Below are positions 53,532 to 62,890 of a DNA stretch of 64,000 bases, in pieces; the first letter of the stretch is position 1, and the number at the start of each line of letters is the position of its first letter. A program made the translations under genes and the position numbers. Source of the DNA: Breoghania sp. GTDB taxonomy: Bacteria > Pseudomonadota > Alphaproteobacteria > Rhizobiales > Stappiaceae. The notes beneath the pieces are model-generated. The model did no database searches. It saw nothing but the letters and a program-made list of their open reading frames with translations, and had not been told where the DNA came from. The stretch covers positions 1,240,001 to 1,304,000 of the forward strand of contig NZ_OY771475.1 of assembly GCF_963674635.1 (NCBI RefSeq), given 5' to 3'.

Positions 53532-55643
53532 ATGTACGCATTCACAGGCAGCCTAGGAAGACATGGGCGAGCCATAGGTTTGGCGACACTGGTCATTGGA
53601 TCGGGACCGGCGCTTGCCGCGGACACGCCTGAGCAGATCATCGACGCCTACATGGCAAACTACCGCACACTCGGCGCAACCACCGCCGGGCATGGCGCGA
53701 TCTCTCAAGATGGCGATGTCACGACCATCGAAAACGTGGAAGTTGTCATCCCCTTCGAACTGCCGCTGGGCACTCTGCCCACGCTTGAAGGGTCGGTGAA
53801 GGTGACCAGCCCGTTGGTCTCTGCCGAACGCATTTCGATTGATGGAGACACGTTCCAGGCCGGTCGGCTCAGCTACCCCGAAGGCTATACGGTGAGCTTT
53901 GACTTTGTGGTCCCCACCAAAACGCCCGACCAGCCCCCGAAGAGCCAGGAAGACGCCCCCGAAGCTGCGGCGCCTGAGGGGAAACCAGAAGCGAAAAAGC
54001 CGCAGCACATCACCTATCAGATGAACGCCACCAACCTTGAAGTGGTGCATTACAAGGAGCGGAAGATCGAACGCCCGGCAATCGATGCCAGCACTCCTAT
54101 CAAGTCCTTCTTTTCCGCCACCGCCGATTATTTGAGCTCCAGCCAGGCGGAGCTTGTGAAGACGCCCAAGCTTGAATTGCGGTTTGCCGCCACGGGCATC
54201 GAACAGGTGGGCCAGTACGACAATTTGGTGGTTCGCGGGATCAATGGGCTTCAAATCGAAAGCTACGAAGCAGATGGCTCTTCGCAGAGCTCAAAGAACA
54301 GCCTGTCGCTCGACGACAAGGCCCCCAATATGTCGATGAACGTGACGGCTGGCCGCATGTTTTATCACGACATGGATTTCCGGCCTGTTTTCCGGCTCGT
54401 CGACCCTGCCCTGTTCCCGGACCTGACGAGTGACATCGTGATTGGAGACGGTGGCATCAACGACTATTCGGTCGAGATGGAGAAAGAAGACCTCACCATC
54501 AAGCTTGACGAGCTTACTCTTCATGAGTTCGCGATGGGAAAGCCCGAGGCCGGCCTCGCCAAGCTTCTGGATCCTCTCCTCCTCGGCGGCGCTCCCGAAG
54601 ACAAGGATGAGTTCTTCGCGGCCTTTGTCCCGCTCCTGACGAAGTACAATCTTGGTCAGTTCAACATGAAAGGCCTGCACATCAACCAGGGCGCAACGCG
54701 GATCGCCCAGGTCGGCCTCGTCGACGTATCGGACATGACGCAGAGAGGCGTCGGATCCATCGTTGTCGAGGGTGCGGGGATTTCCAATCCGAAAAACAGC
54801 GCCCAGTTCGGCCTGTCCCGGCTCGCGATCTCGGATATCACCTATGCCGACTATGTGGCCCTGCTCAAACTCAAGAAGTCACAGGCCCGGCTCGACATTC
54901 CTGCGATGCTTGCCGCCGTTCCGACCATCGGTGGCATTGAGATCAAGGATTTCGCGATGGCTCCGGCTAATGCGCCGGTGACGCTTTCGCTCGACTCATA
55001 CGAGCTCGGGCTTCATGACTTCATCGGCCCCATTCCGACGCGGATCGCCAATGTTCTTGAAGGCCTGAACCTGCCCGTCGCAATGATCACCAATCCGAAG
55101 GCCCGGCGGGTCGCAAAGGCCATGGGCTTCGATGCGTTGCAGATCAATCAGACCCTGCTGATCGATTGGAACGAGGCTACGCAAGATCTGACGCTCGAAC
55201 AGGCGGGTATTCGTCTGGAGAACGGCGGTAGCGCCACCCTGCGTGTCACCCTTGGCGGAGTGCCGAAGGTCGTCTTCGAGGATCCCAGCCGTGCCAAGGA
55301 GGCCATCGCGTCGCTCACGATCAAGAGCGGTTCTCTGGTCATCGAGGATGCGGAAATCATCACGGCGATGCTGGAGCAGGAATCCAGGAAGAACGACGTT
55401 CCGGTGGAGACGATCCGCTCAGGTACGGTCGCGCAGGTCCGCGCGGCACTCGGCCCGCTTTCCAAGACCCCGTTCGCGGATGAACTGGAAAACGCGCTCA
55501 ATGAGTTCCTTGCGAACCCGGAACGGCTGAAGATCAGCATGGAACCGGGAAGCCCGGTCTTCGCTGCGCAGCTTCTGGGCCTTGCCGCAACCGCGCCTGA
55601 AACGCTCACCGGCCTGCTGAACGTCAAAGTCAGCGCCAACTGA
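53532..55643 (+). CDS. Exported protein of unknown function, paralogue B
   Basis: 703 residues with a signal peptide (…GSGPALAADT). An acidic Pro/Glu/Ala/Lys-rich linker (about residues 135-160) splits a short N-terminal part from a long beta-rich region. The end (FLANPERLKISMEPGSPVF…, LAATAPETLTGLLNVKVSAN) matches paralogue A. The ATG at 53532 has an AGGAG site 7 nt away. A terminator follows. The alternating strand pattern recalls lipid-groove or AsmA-like repeats, but that is only an impression. Confidence 0.85.
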   Translation: MYAFTGSLGRHGRAIGLATLVIGSGPALAADTPEQIIDAYMANYRTLGATTAGHGAISQDGDVTTIENVEVVIPFELPLGTLPTLEGSVKVTSPLVSAERISIDGDTFQAGRLSYPEGYTVSFDFVVPTKTPDQPPKSQEDAPEAAAPEGKPEAKKPQHITYQMNATNLEVVHYKERKIERPAIDASTPIKSFFSATADYLSSSQAELVKTPKLELRFAATGIEQVGQYDNLVVRGINGLQIESYEADGSSQSSKNSLSLDDKAPNMSMNVTAGRMFYHDMDFRPVFRLVDPALFPDLTSDIVIGDGGINDYSVEMEKEDLTIKLDELTLHEFAMGKPEAGLAKLLDPLLLGGAPEDKDEFFAAFVPLLTKYNLGQFNMKGLHINQGATRIAQVGLVDVSDMTQRGVGSIVVEGAGISNPKNSAQFGLSRLAISDITYADYVALLKLKKSQARLDIPAMLAAVPTIGGIEIKDFAMAPANAPVTLSLDSYELGLHDFIGPIPTRIANVLEGLNLPVAMITNPKARRVAKAMGFDALQINQTLLIDWNEATQDLTLEQAGIRLENGGSATLRVTLGGVPKVVFEDPSRAKEAIASLTIKSGSLVIEDAEIITAMLEQESRKNDVPVETIRSGTVAQVRAALGPLSKTPFADELENALNEFLANPERLKISMEPGSPVFAAQLLGLAATAPETLTGLLNVKVSAN

Positions 55644-55668
55644 GCAGGTCCCCTGCCCGCCAAAAAGC

Positions 55669-55704
55669 GAAAGGCCCGCCTCCTGCAGGAGGCGGGCCTT
55701 TTTC
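55669..55704. terminator. Bidirectional terminator
   Basis: A perfect 13-bp AAGGCCCGCCTCC/GGAGGCGGGCCTT stem with a TGCA loop, flanked by T-runs on the plus side and by TTTCGC on the minus side. It serves paralogue B and the convergent rnd gene. Confidence 0.88.
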
Positions 55705-55737
55705 TTGTTCCAGTTCATCTCCCGTGGGCCGGGAATG

Positions 55738-56910
55738 TCAGGCCTCGACCTGCATTTCCTCAGGCAGATCCAGGAGAACGGTTCGACCATTGGCAAATGC
55801 GAGCGCCAGCTTGCCGTGCTTCAGCTTGATTGCCGCCTGACCGAAAAGCTCGCCGCGCCACCCCTTCATGGCCGCCACGTCCGCATTGTCGTCGGAAGCG
55901 ATCTGCTCAAGCTCATCCACCGTCGCGACGATTTTCGCGGCGACACCATGGGATTCACAAACGAGCTTCAGGAGCACCTTGAGGAGCTCGACCGCCGCCG
56001 CCGACCCTTCGGCCTGCGGCCGGCCTCGCGGGACAGGGGGCAGATCCTTCTTCGGAATGGCCAGGGCACGCGATACGGCGGACAGGATGTCCTCCGCGAC
56101 GCGTGAGCGCTCGAAGCCGCGCGGGATCGTGCGAAGCGCACCGAGCGCACTGGCGTCGCGCGGCTGTTGCGCGGCGATCTCGTAGATCGCCTCGTCCTTC
56201 AGCACACGGTTGCGCGGAACATCTCGGCGCTGGGCCTCTTCCTCGCGCCAGGCTGCGACTTCCATGAGAACGGCAAGTTCGAGCGGCTTGCGCACACGCA
56301 TCTTGAGCCGCTTCCAGGCGTTTTCCGGGGCCATACGATAGGTTTCGGGAGAGGTCAGGACCTCCATTTCCTCCGAAACCCAGTGCGCGCGGTTCTGCTC
56401 TTCCAGATTAGCCTTCAGGAACAGGTAGACGTCGCGCAAGTGCGTGACGTCGGCCAGCGCGTAGGAAAGCTGTTTGTCGGTCAGGGGGCGACGCGCCCAG
56501 TCGGTGAAGCGGTGCGTCTTGTCGATCCGATGCCCGGTCACCTTGCCGACGAGTTGATCATAGGAAACCGAGTCGCCGAAACCGCAGACCATGGCCGCGA
56601 CCTGCGTGTCGAAGACCGGCTGGGGCACGAACCCGGCGAGATGATAAACGATTTCAATATCCTGACGGGCCGCGTGAAACACTTTGACCGTGCTTTCATC
56701 ACGCATCAGGTCAAAGAAGGGCGTCAGGTCTATTCCGTCGGCCATGGGGTCGACGGTGATGGCATCCTCGGGACCCGCGAGCTGAATCAGGCACAGTTTC
56801 GGCCAGAAAGTACTCTCGCGCATGAACTCGGTATCGACTGTAACGAAATCGAATTTGGCGAAGCGGGAACAGGCGTTGGCAAGATCGGAGGTCGTTGTGA
56901 TAGGCGTCAT
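55738..56910 (-). CDS. rnd: Ribonuclease D
   Basis: 390 residues. 3'-5' exoribonuclease for tRNA 3'-end maturation. DEDD motifs: FVTVDTEFMRESTFWPK (Exo I), VFHAARQDIEIVYHLAG (Exo II) and SYALADVTHL with the preceding Tyr (Exo III). Two HRDC-like helical regions follow. The ATG at 56910 (MTPITTTSDLANAC) fits the family start, though a ribosome site is not evident; the frame is open to 56973. It is divergent from the ParA-like gene. Confidence 0.94.
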   Translation of the reverse strand: MTPITTTSDLANACSRFAKFDFVTVDTEFMRESTFWPKLCLIQLAGPEDAITVDPMADGIDLTPFFDLMRDESTVKVFHAARQDIEIVYHLAGFVPQPVFDTQVAAMVCGFGDSVSYDQLVGKVTGHRIDKTHRFTDWARRPLTDKQLSYALADVTHLRDVYLFLKANLEEQNRAHWVSEEMEVLTSPETYRMAPENAWKRLKMRVRKPLELAVLMEVAAWREEEAQRRDVPRNRVLKDEAIYEIAAQQPRDASALGALRTIPRGFERSRVAEDILSAVSRALAIPKKDLPPVPRGRPQAEGSAAAVELLKVLLKLVCESHGVAAKIVATVDELEQIASDDNADVAAMKGWRGELFGQAAIKLKHGKLALAFANGRTVLLDLPEEMQVEA

Positions 56911-57064
56911 GATCTGGGAGACATAGCGTAGCTGGAACTGGTTGTCGCCCCTTGTACCACGCGAGAACCTCAATGCCAGTCGTCAAGCGCGAAGAGTGTT
57001 CTGGATACGCGTGTGTTACCGACCTATCGTGATCTCGCCAAGAGCGGACACAGGAGCGGCTTTC

Positions 57065-57691
57065 ATGCGTACAATTCTGGTTGCGAACCGCAAGGGAGGT
57101 TGCGGCAAGACAACGGTTGCAACCACCCTTGCGGCCGCGTTTGTCGCTCAAGGCAACAAGGTCGCGCTCGCCGATGCGGATCGCCAGAAATCCTCCTTGA
57201 AATGGCTTTCCCTGAGACCGAAAGACGCAGCGCCGATTGCCGGGCTCAACTGGACCAGGGACAAGGATCTTGGCGAGGCCCCCAAACGCATTGACATGGT
57301 GATCATTGACGGCCCAGGCGCATTGACGGGCCGACATGCCGAGGCTCTGATCCACGAGGCGGACGAAATCGTCGTCCCGCTGATGCCGTCCGTCTTTGAC
57401 ACGGAATCCACCGACAGCTTTCTGGACAAGATCGGGGCCCTGAAGAAGGTGCGAAAGGGCAAGGCATGCATCCATGTCGTTGCCAATCGTGTGCGCCTGA
57501 AAAGCCGCGCTCTCAGCGCGCTTGAGAGGCATATGGCCGAGACGGGGCGTCCCCTGATGGCTCGGATATCCGATCGCCTCGCCTATCCCGCTCTCGCCGG
57601 AGAAGGGCTTTCTGTCTACGACAAGGACACTTTGGAATTCGCGCCTTACCGAAACCAGTGGCATCCCCTGTTGCTGGCGGTTGGTGAATAA
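57065..57691 (+). CDS. Orphan ParA/MinD-superfamily ATPase
   Basis: 208 residues. The deviant Walker A is KGGCGKTT (residues 10-17), with switch I ALADADRQKSSLKWL and switch II VIIDGPGAL, where the usual DTP/DxP is DGP. No ParB, plasmid or partition genes accompany it. Relatives of this short type position chemoreceptors, storage granules or polar machines, or act on cellulose synthesis; here the cargo is unknown. The ATG at 57065 follows AGGAG; residues upstream in the frame overlap the rnd promoter region. Confidence 0.9.
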   Translation: MRTILVANRKGGCGKTTVATTLAAAFVAQGNKVALADADRQKSSLKWLSLRPKDAAPIAGLNWTRDKDLGEAPKRIDMVIIDGPGALTGRHAEALIHEADEIVVPLMPSVFDTESTDSFLDKIGALKKVRKGKACIHVVANRVRLKSRALSALERHMAETGRPLMARISDRLAYPALAGEGLSVYDKDTLEFAPYRNQWHPLLLAVGE

Positions 57692-57945
57692 ACCGCCTTT
57701 GGCCGCATGTCGGCTGTCCGGCCAAGCGCCAATGCCGCGTCCCTCCGTCTTCGCCTTGTCCGGCTCACCAAGACTTTTCCGCCACTTTCGGGGTGAAAAG
57801 CCCCCTCTTGCATTGACAGCCCGCGTGGGGCATGTCTTCTGCCCCGGTTGTGAAGCTACGCGGCCGGCCTTGTCCGCCTGTTGCGGGCATCGGCGCGCAT
57901 CCGACGCGCAAATCTGACGTCAAAAGCCCAAATACCGAGGAATCC

Positions 57946-59727
57946 ATGCATCTCTATCGGAGCCACACCTGCGGGGAACTGCGCGATACCCACGTTGAAG
58001 AGACCGTGCGTCTGTCCGGCTGGGTTCATCGTGTGCGAGATCATGGCGGCCTGCTGTTCATCGATCTGCGCGATCACTATGGCCTAACCCAGTGTGTGGT
58101 CGATCCTGATTCCGAGGGCTTCAAGATCGCTGAAACCGTGCGGTCGGAATGGGTCATCCGCGTCGAGGGCAAGGTCAAGAAACGCACTGGCGAGACCATC
58201 AACGACACGCTGCCGACCGGGCAGATCGAGGTCTATATCGACAAGCTCGATGTCCTGAGCGCGGCCAAGGAATTGCCGCTGCCGGTCTTTGGCGAGCTCG
58301 AATACCCGGAAGAGACACGTCTCAAGTACCGCTTCATCGATCTGCGCCGCGAAAGCCTGCACAACACCATCGTGAAGCGCTCTGCCATCATCGCCGCCAT
58401 GCGTCGCCGCATGAACGAGGTTGGCTTCACCGAATACCAGACGCCGATCCTGACGGCCTCTTCGCCGGAAGGCGCACGCGACTTCCTCGTGCCATCCCGC
58501 ATTCATCCCGGCACCTTCTATGCGCTGCCGCAGGCGCCGCAGCAGTTCAAGCAGCTGCTGATGGTTGCCGGGTTCGACCGCTACTTCCAGATCGCGCCCT
58601 GCTTCCGCGACGAAGACCCGCGCGCCGACCGTCTGCCGGGCGAGTTCTATCAGCTCGACCTTGAAATGAGCTTCGTGGAGCAGGAAGACGTTCTGACCAC
58701 CATGGAGCCCGTGATCCGCGGCATCTTCGAGGATTTCGCCGAAGGCAAGCCGGTCACGCAGGAATTCCCGCGCATCGCGTATGACGAGGCGATCCGCAAG
58801 TATGGGTCCGACAAGCCGGACCTGCGCAACCCCATCGAGATGGAAGCGGTGACCGACCATTTCGCCAATTCCGGCTTCAAGGTCTTCGCCCGCATGATCG
58901 AGAGCGACCCGAAGACCGAAGTCTGGGCGATCCCGGCCAAAACCGGCGGCAGCCGCGCCTTCTGCGACCGCATGAACTCCTGGGCTCAGTCCACCGGTCA
59001 GCCGGGACTTGGCTACATCTTCTGGCGCAAGGAAGGCGAGACGCTGGAAGGCGCCGGCCCGCTCGCCAAGAACATTGGCCCGGAGCGCACGGAAGCGATC
59101 CGCACGCAGCTTGGTCTTGAAGCTGGCGATGCCGCCTTCTTCGTGGCGGGCGATCCGAAGAAATTCGCCGATTTCGCAGGCGCGGCGCGTACCCGCGTTG
59201 GCACCGAGCTGAACCTCGTCGATGAGGACCGCTTCGCACTTTGCTGGATCGTCGACTTCCCGATGTACGAATGGGACGAGGAGGAGAAGAAGATCGACTT
59301 CTCGCACAACCCCTTCTCCATGCCCAAGGGCGGGCTTGAGGGGCTTGAGGGCACCGACCCGCTGGAACTGAAGGCCTACCAGTACGACATCGTCTGCAAT
59401 GGCTACGAGATCGGCTCGGGCGCCATCCGAAACCACTTGCCGGAAGTGATGGTCAAGGCGTTCGGCATTGCCGGTTATGAAGAGGCCGTTCTTCAGGAGC
59501 GTTTCGGTGGCATGTACCGCGCATTCCAGTATGGCGCGCCCCCGCATGGTGGCATGGCCGCGGGTATCGACCGCATCGTGATGCTGCTTGCTGGCAAGCA
59601 GAACCTGCGCGAGGTCACGGTCTTCCCGATGAACCAGCAGGCGCAGGACCTGATGATGGGAGCACCGTCCGAGGCGACGCCCAAGCAGCTGCGCGAACTC
59701 AGTCTGCGCCTGAACGTTCAGGAATAG
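57946..59727 (+). CDS. aspS: Aspartate--tRNA ligase
   Basis: 593 residues of bacterial-type class II synthetase. It has an N-terminal OB-fold anticodon domain (VRLSGWVHRVRDHGGLLFID), motif 2 FRDEDPRADRLPGEFYQLD, an inserted GAD domain (about 300-420), and motif 3 GGMAAGIDRIVMLL. It may be the non-discriminating form that also loads tRNA-Asn, common in alphaproteobacteria; sequence reading cannot decide. The ATG at 57946 follows CGAGGAA. The minus-strand neighbour order rnd-parA-aspS places it ahead of the glycosyltransferase run. Confidence 0.96.
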   Translation: MHLYRSHTCGELRDTHVEETVRLSGWVHRVRDHGGLLFIDLRDHYGLTQCVVDPDSEGFKIAETVRSEWVIRVEGKVKKRTGETINDTLPTGQIEVYIDKLDVLSAAKELPLPVFGELEYPEETRLKYRFIDLRRESLHNTIVKRSAIIAAMRRRMNEVGFTEYQTPILTASSPEGARDFLVPSRIHPGTFYALPQAPQQFKQLLMVAGFDRYFQIAPCFRDEDPRADRLPGEFYQLDLEMSFVEQEDVLTTMEPVIRGIFEDFAEGKPVTQEFPRIAYDEAIRKYGSDKPDLRNPIEMEAVTDHFANSGFKVFARMIESDPKTEVWAIPAKTGGSRAFCDRMNSWAQSTGQPGLGYIFWRKEGETLEGAGPLAKNIGPERTEAIRTQLGLEAGDAAFFVAGDPKKFADFAGAARTRVGTELNLVDEDRFALCWIVDFPMYEWDEEEKKIDFSHNPFSMPKGGLEGLEGTDPLELKAYQYDIVCNGYEIGSGAIRNHLPEVMVKAFGIAGYEEAVLQERFGGMYRAFQYGAPPHGGMAAGIDRIVMLLAGKQNLREVTVFPMNQQAQDLMMGAPSEATPKQLRELSLRLNVQE

Positions 59728-59794
59728 GCCTTTACGAGTGTGCCGGGTCGCGTCCTTCGATGCGATCCGGCCCGACCAGTCTGAGGACCGCCTG

Positions 59795-60874
59795 ATGCGC
59801 GTCGCCATTTGCCTTCCACGAAAGATGCATTTCGGCGCCGAAGGCGCGACTGCCATAGATCTGTGTGTGCGCGATGCTGCCGCACATTCCGCCCTGAAGG
59901 ACGACACCATCGTCTTCGGCGAAGCGATTGACGCGCCTTTCCCCGACATCGATTACCGCGGTGTCCCGCGGGGCAATTCCACGGCGCAGCGCTCCTATGC
60001 AACCGCACTTGCAGATGCTATGGCTGCTGTCGATCCGGACCTGATCGTCGTTCACCAGCATGTGCCGTCGGCGACCGCCATCCGCATCAAGGCGGCGGGC
60101 ATTCCAGTTCTGCTCTATCGGCACAATCTGACCCCCGCCCCCGCATCTTTTTTTCCCCGCTGGATGAAAACCCGCCAATTGTCCGCCTTTGCCGGCGTTG
60201 TCGTGGTGTCCGACTTCCTGCGCGAACGGTTCGCGGCAGATTTCCCCAAGCTGGAAAAGAAAGTCTGGCGCGTCCACAACGGGCTCGATTACTCCGGCTG
60301 GAACCCGGCAACCGAGCGCGAGAAGACCGTGCTTTTCGTCGGACGCGCCGTCGCAGCCAAGGGGGGGCTCGAAGCGGCAGCCGCCATTGCCGCCGTTCTT
60401 TCGGAGCGGCCTGACTGGCGGGCACAGTTCATCCTGTCGCGACTTGATGACGACGACGCCTATTTTCAGCACATCATTGACCTGCTCGCGCCGCTTGGGG
60501 AGCGCGTGATCATTGAGACAGACCGTCCACATAGCCACGTGCAGCAGGCTTACGAGCGCGCGGCCATCGCGCTGGTGCCATCGATCTTCGAGGAGCCGTT
60601 CGGGCGCACCGCAATTGAAGCCTATGCGGGGGGGGCTGCGCTCATAACTTCTGGTCGCGGGGGCCTGCGCGAGATCTGCGAAGGCGTGGGCGAGATCGTC
60701 GACCCGGAAGATGCCGCAGCGTTCTCGTCTGCGCTCATGTCACTCATCGACAATCCCGACAAGCGCGCCGACATTGCCGCACGCGGAAAGGCACGTGGTC
60801 GCGCCCAATTTGATGTTACGGTCTCGGCCCGCAAGCTCGATTCCGTTTATGAGCAGTGCATCTCGAGGAAATAA
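59795..60874 (+). CDS. Glycosyltransferase family 4 (GT-B)
   Basis: 359 residues. The GT-B core motif is SIFEEPFGRTAIEAYAGGAALI, the E-x7-E sugar-nucleotide site, preceded by VLFVGRAVAAKGGLEAA. No membrane segment; it acts at the cytosolic face. First of four consecutive glycosyltransferases. The ATG at 59795 has a TGAGGA site; a GTG at 59738 would add an unlike leader. Donor and acceptor sugars are unknown; LPS core or exopolysaccharide assembly is the likely setting. Confidence 0.88.
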   Translation: MRVAICLPRKMHFGAEGATAIDLCVRDAAAHSALKDDTIVFGEAIDAPFPDIDYRGVPRGNSTAQRSYATALADAMAAVDPDLIVVHQHVPSATAIRIKAAGIPVLLYRHNLTPAPASFFPRWMKTRQLSAFAGVVVVSDFLRERFAADFPKLEKKVWRVHNGLDYSGWNPATEREKTVLFVGRAVAAKGGLEAAAAIAAVLSERPDWRAQFILSRLDDDDAYFQHIIDLLAPLGERVIIETDRPHSHVQQAYERAAIALVPSIFEEPFGRTAIEAYAGGAALITSGRGGLREICEGVGEIVDPEDAAAFSSALMSLIDNPDKRADIAARGKARGRAQFDVTVSARKLDSVYEQCISRK

Positions 60875-60882
60875 ATAGCTTG

Positions 60883-61833
60883 ATGCCCCTATCCCAGACG
60901 ATCGGCGTGATGATCTGCACCGCGCGCCGCCCCAACATGCTCCGGCGTTGCATCGATTCCATTCTCGCGCAAGAGCTTCCAGAGGGCTGGACGCTTGAGG
61001 TCTGCGTCGTGGAAAACGACGTGGAGCCACTGTCTCGCGACGTGGCGCGGGTATCGGGAGAGCTTGGCATCTACCCGGTCCACTATTATCAGGAGCCGCG
61101 GCGCGGGATTCCAATTGCCCGCAACCGCACACTCAAGGCTGGCATTGAGCGCGGTTACGGCTGGATTGCGCTGATTGATGACGACGAGGTGGCGCGGCCG
61201 GACTGGCTCGCAAAGCTCATAGAGGCGGCGGAACGCCATCAAGCAGATGTGGTGAGCGGCCCGGTCGTGCGTAATTACGAGCAGATGCCGCCGGACTGGT
61301 GGAAGACATTGAAGCCCGCCGCGACAGAAGAAGGCACGGCGCTTGACGAGGCGCCGACCAACAACACCCTTCTGAGGGCCACCCTGATCCGCCCGGACGC
61401 CTCCGCGCTCACCTTCGACGAGCGGCTGACATTCGGCTACGAGGATATCGATTTCTTCCGCCGCGCCCATGCGAAGGGCCATCGCATCGTGTGGATGCCC
61501 GACGCCATCGTGGAGGAAGAAATCCCGGCCTCACGCGTGGAGCCGGAACGCCTCATCGCACGTATCCAGATGCAGGCCACCAGCCTCACCTATGCGACCA
61601 TCCTGCGGCAGGGGTTCGGCAAGGCATTCACCCGTTTTGCCCCCAAGGCGGCGCGCCGGATCATCTCCGGTGCGCTGATGATCCTCATCGGGCGTCTTAT
61701 GGGACTTTTCTCCAAGAACAAGGGCCGCAAGACCTATTATCGCGCGCGCCTGAAGCTTGCGCGCGGCATCGGGAACATGCGCGGCCTGTTCCGCTCCTTC
61801 AGCGACTATTACAACCGCATCGACGGCAATTGA
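60883..61833 (+). CDS. Glycosyltransferase family 2 (GT-A)
   Basis: 316 residues. GT-A start IGVMICTARRPNMLRRCIDSIL, the nucleotide-sugar loop GIPIARNRTLKAG, the metal-binding DDD in ALIDDDEVARPDW (residues ~100) and FGYEDIDFFRRA, the ED catalytic site. The basic C-terminus (residues ~255-300, RRIISGALMILIGRLMGLFS) may bind the membrane. The ATG at 60883 lies 8 bases after the previous stop, with GAGGAAAT upstream; an earlier GTG at 60856 would overlap that gene. Confidence 0.88.
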   Translation: MPLSQTIGVMICTARRPNMLRRCIDSILAQELPEGWTLEVCVVENDVEPLSRDVARVSGELGIYPVHYYQEPRRGIPIARNRTLKAGIERGYGWIALIDDDEVARPDWLAKLIEAAERHQADVVSGPVVRNYEQMPPDWWKTLKPAATEEGTALDEAPTNNTLLRATLIRPDASALTFDERLTFGYEDIDFFRRAHAKGHRIVWMPDAIVEEEIPASRVEPERLIARIQMQATSLTYATILRQGFGKAFTRFAPKAARRIISGALMILIGRLMGLFSKNKGRKTYYRARLKLARGIGNMRGLFRSFSDYYNRIDGN

Positions 61834-61858
61834 TCTGGCCAGAACCGGGGACTGAGAC

Positions 61859-62890
61859 TTGCGACTGATCCATATTCATCTCGGTATCAAGGGCGGCGCG
61901 GAGCGATTCTTCGTTGCACTGGTCAACGGTCTTGCCGCGCGCGGTGTGGAACAACAGGCCCTGCTTTTTCCGGACCGGGTCTGGCGCGACGAGATCGAGG
62001 ATGTGTGCAAGATCCACGAGATGACGTTCAGCCGTTCACATATCTCGCGCTTTTTTACCAACCGAAAGATCGCGAAGATCATCGATGAATTCCGGGCCGA
62101 CGCCATCGTCTCCTGGATGCCGCAGGCGAGCCGCTGGATTCCGGCGCGCAACGACCTCCTGCGCGCTGCCCGCCTCGGCGACTACCCGGAAAAGCTCGAC
62201 TATTTCGAGAATTGCGACCTCCTGATCTGCAACACACCCGATATCGCCCGCCATTGTGCGGATATCGGCTGGAAGCGGGATCTGAAGGTCATCTCCAATT
62301 TCACCGAGACCAAGCCCGTTCCCGCGCTTGACCGCAAGCTGCTCGACACGCCGGAGGATGCCTTTGTCGTTCTCGGCATGGGCCGTTTCGTGGACCGTAA
62401 AGGTTTCGATACGCTGATCCGCGCTGTCGCGCGTCTTGACGGGGCCTATCTCTGGCTTCTGGGCGATGGCGAGGAGGAAGGGAACCTGCGCCGCATCGCA
62501 GCCGAGACAGGTCTGAGTGACCGCCTGCGCTTCGGCGGATGGGTCAAGGACCCTGGCGCACATCTGGCGGCCTGCGACGCCTTCTGCATTCCCTCCACCC
62601 ACGAGCCTCTGGGCAATGTGGTTTTGGAGGCTTGGGCCGCGGAGCGCCCGGTCGTCTCCACGACGAGCGAAGGCCCGACTTGGCTGATCGAAGACGGCGT
62701 ACAGGGCCTTCTCGCCCCGATCGGAGATGACGAGGCGCTTGCCAACTGCCTCGCCCGCGTTAGGGGCGAACAGGGGCTCGGCGCGGCGATGGTTGCGGCT
62801 GGAGCTGCCAAGCTAAAGGCAGAATTCTCCAAGGACGTGATCGCAGAACGATACATCGATACCCTGTTCGGTTCCCGAAAAGCGAAATGA
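61859..62890 (+). CDS. Glycosyltransferase family 4 (GT-B)
   Basis: 343 residues from a TTG at 61859. N-terminal acceptor loop IHLGIKGGAERFFVALVNGL; donor motif VVLGMGRFVDRKGFDTLIRA; catalytic STHEPLGNVVLEAWAAERPVV (E-x7-E). Relatives act in LPS core and O-antigen synthesis. TTG is the only in-frame start that keeps the first beta strand (RLIHIHLG). It overlaps the next gene by 4 bases. Confidence 0.88.
   Translation: MRLIHIHLGIKGGAERFFVALVNGLAARGVEQQALLFPDRVWRDEIEDVCKIHEMTFSRSHISRFFTNRKIAKIIDEFRADAIVSWMPQASRWIPARNDLLRAARLGDYPEKLDYFENCDLLICNTPDIARHCADIGWKRDLKVISNFTETKPVPALDRKLLDTPEDAFVVLGMGRFVDRKGFDTLIRAVARLDGAYLWLLGDGEEEGNLRRIAAETGLSDRLRFGGWVKDPGAHLAACDAFCIPSTHEPLGNVVLEAWAAERPVVSTTSEGPTWLIEDGVQGLLAPIGDDEALANCLARVRGEQGLGAAMVAAGAAKLKAEFSKDVIAERYIDTLFGSRKAK

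Noticed and set aside
58084..59949. Minus-strand frame of 621 codons
   Set aside because: Antisense to aspS, a certain gene.
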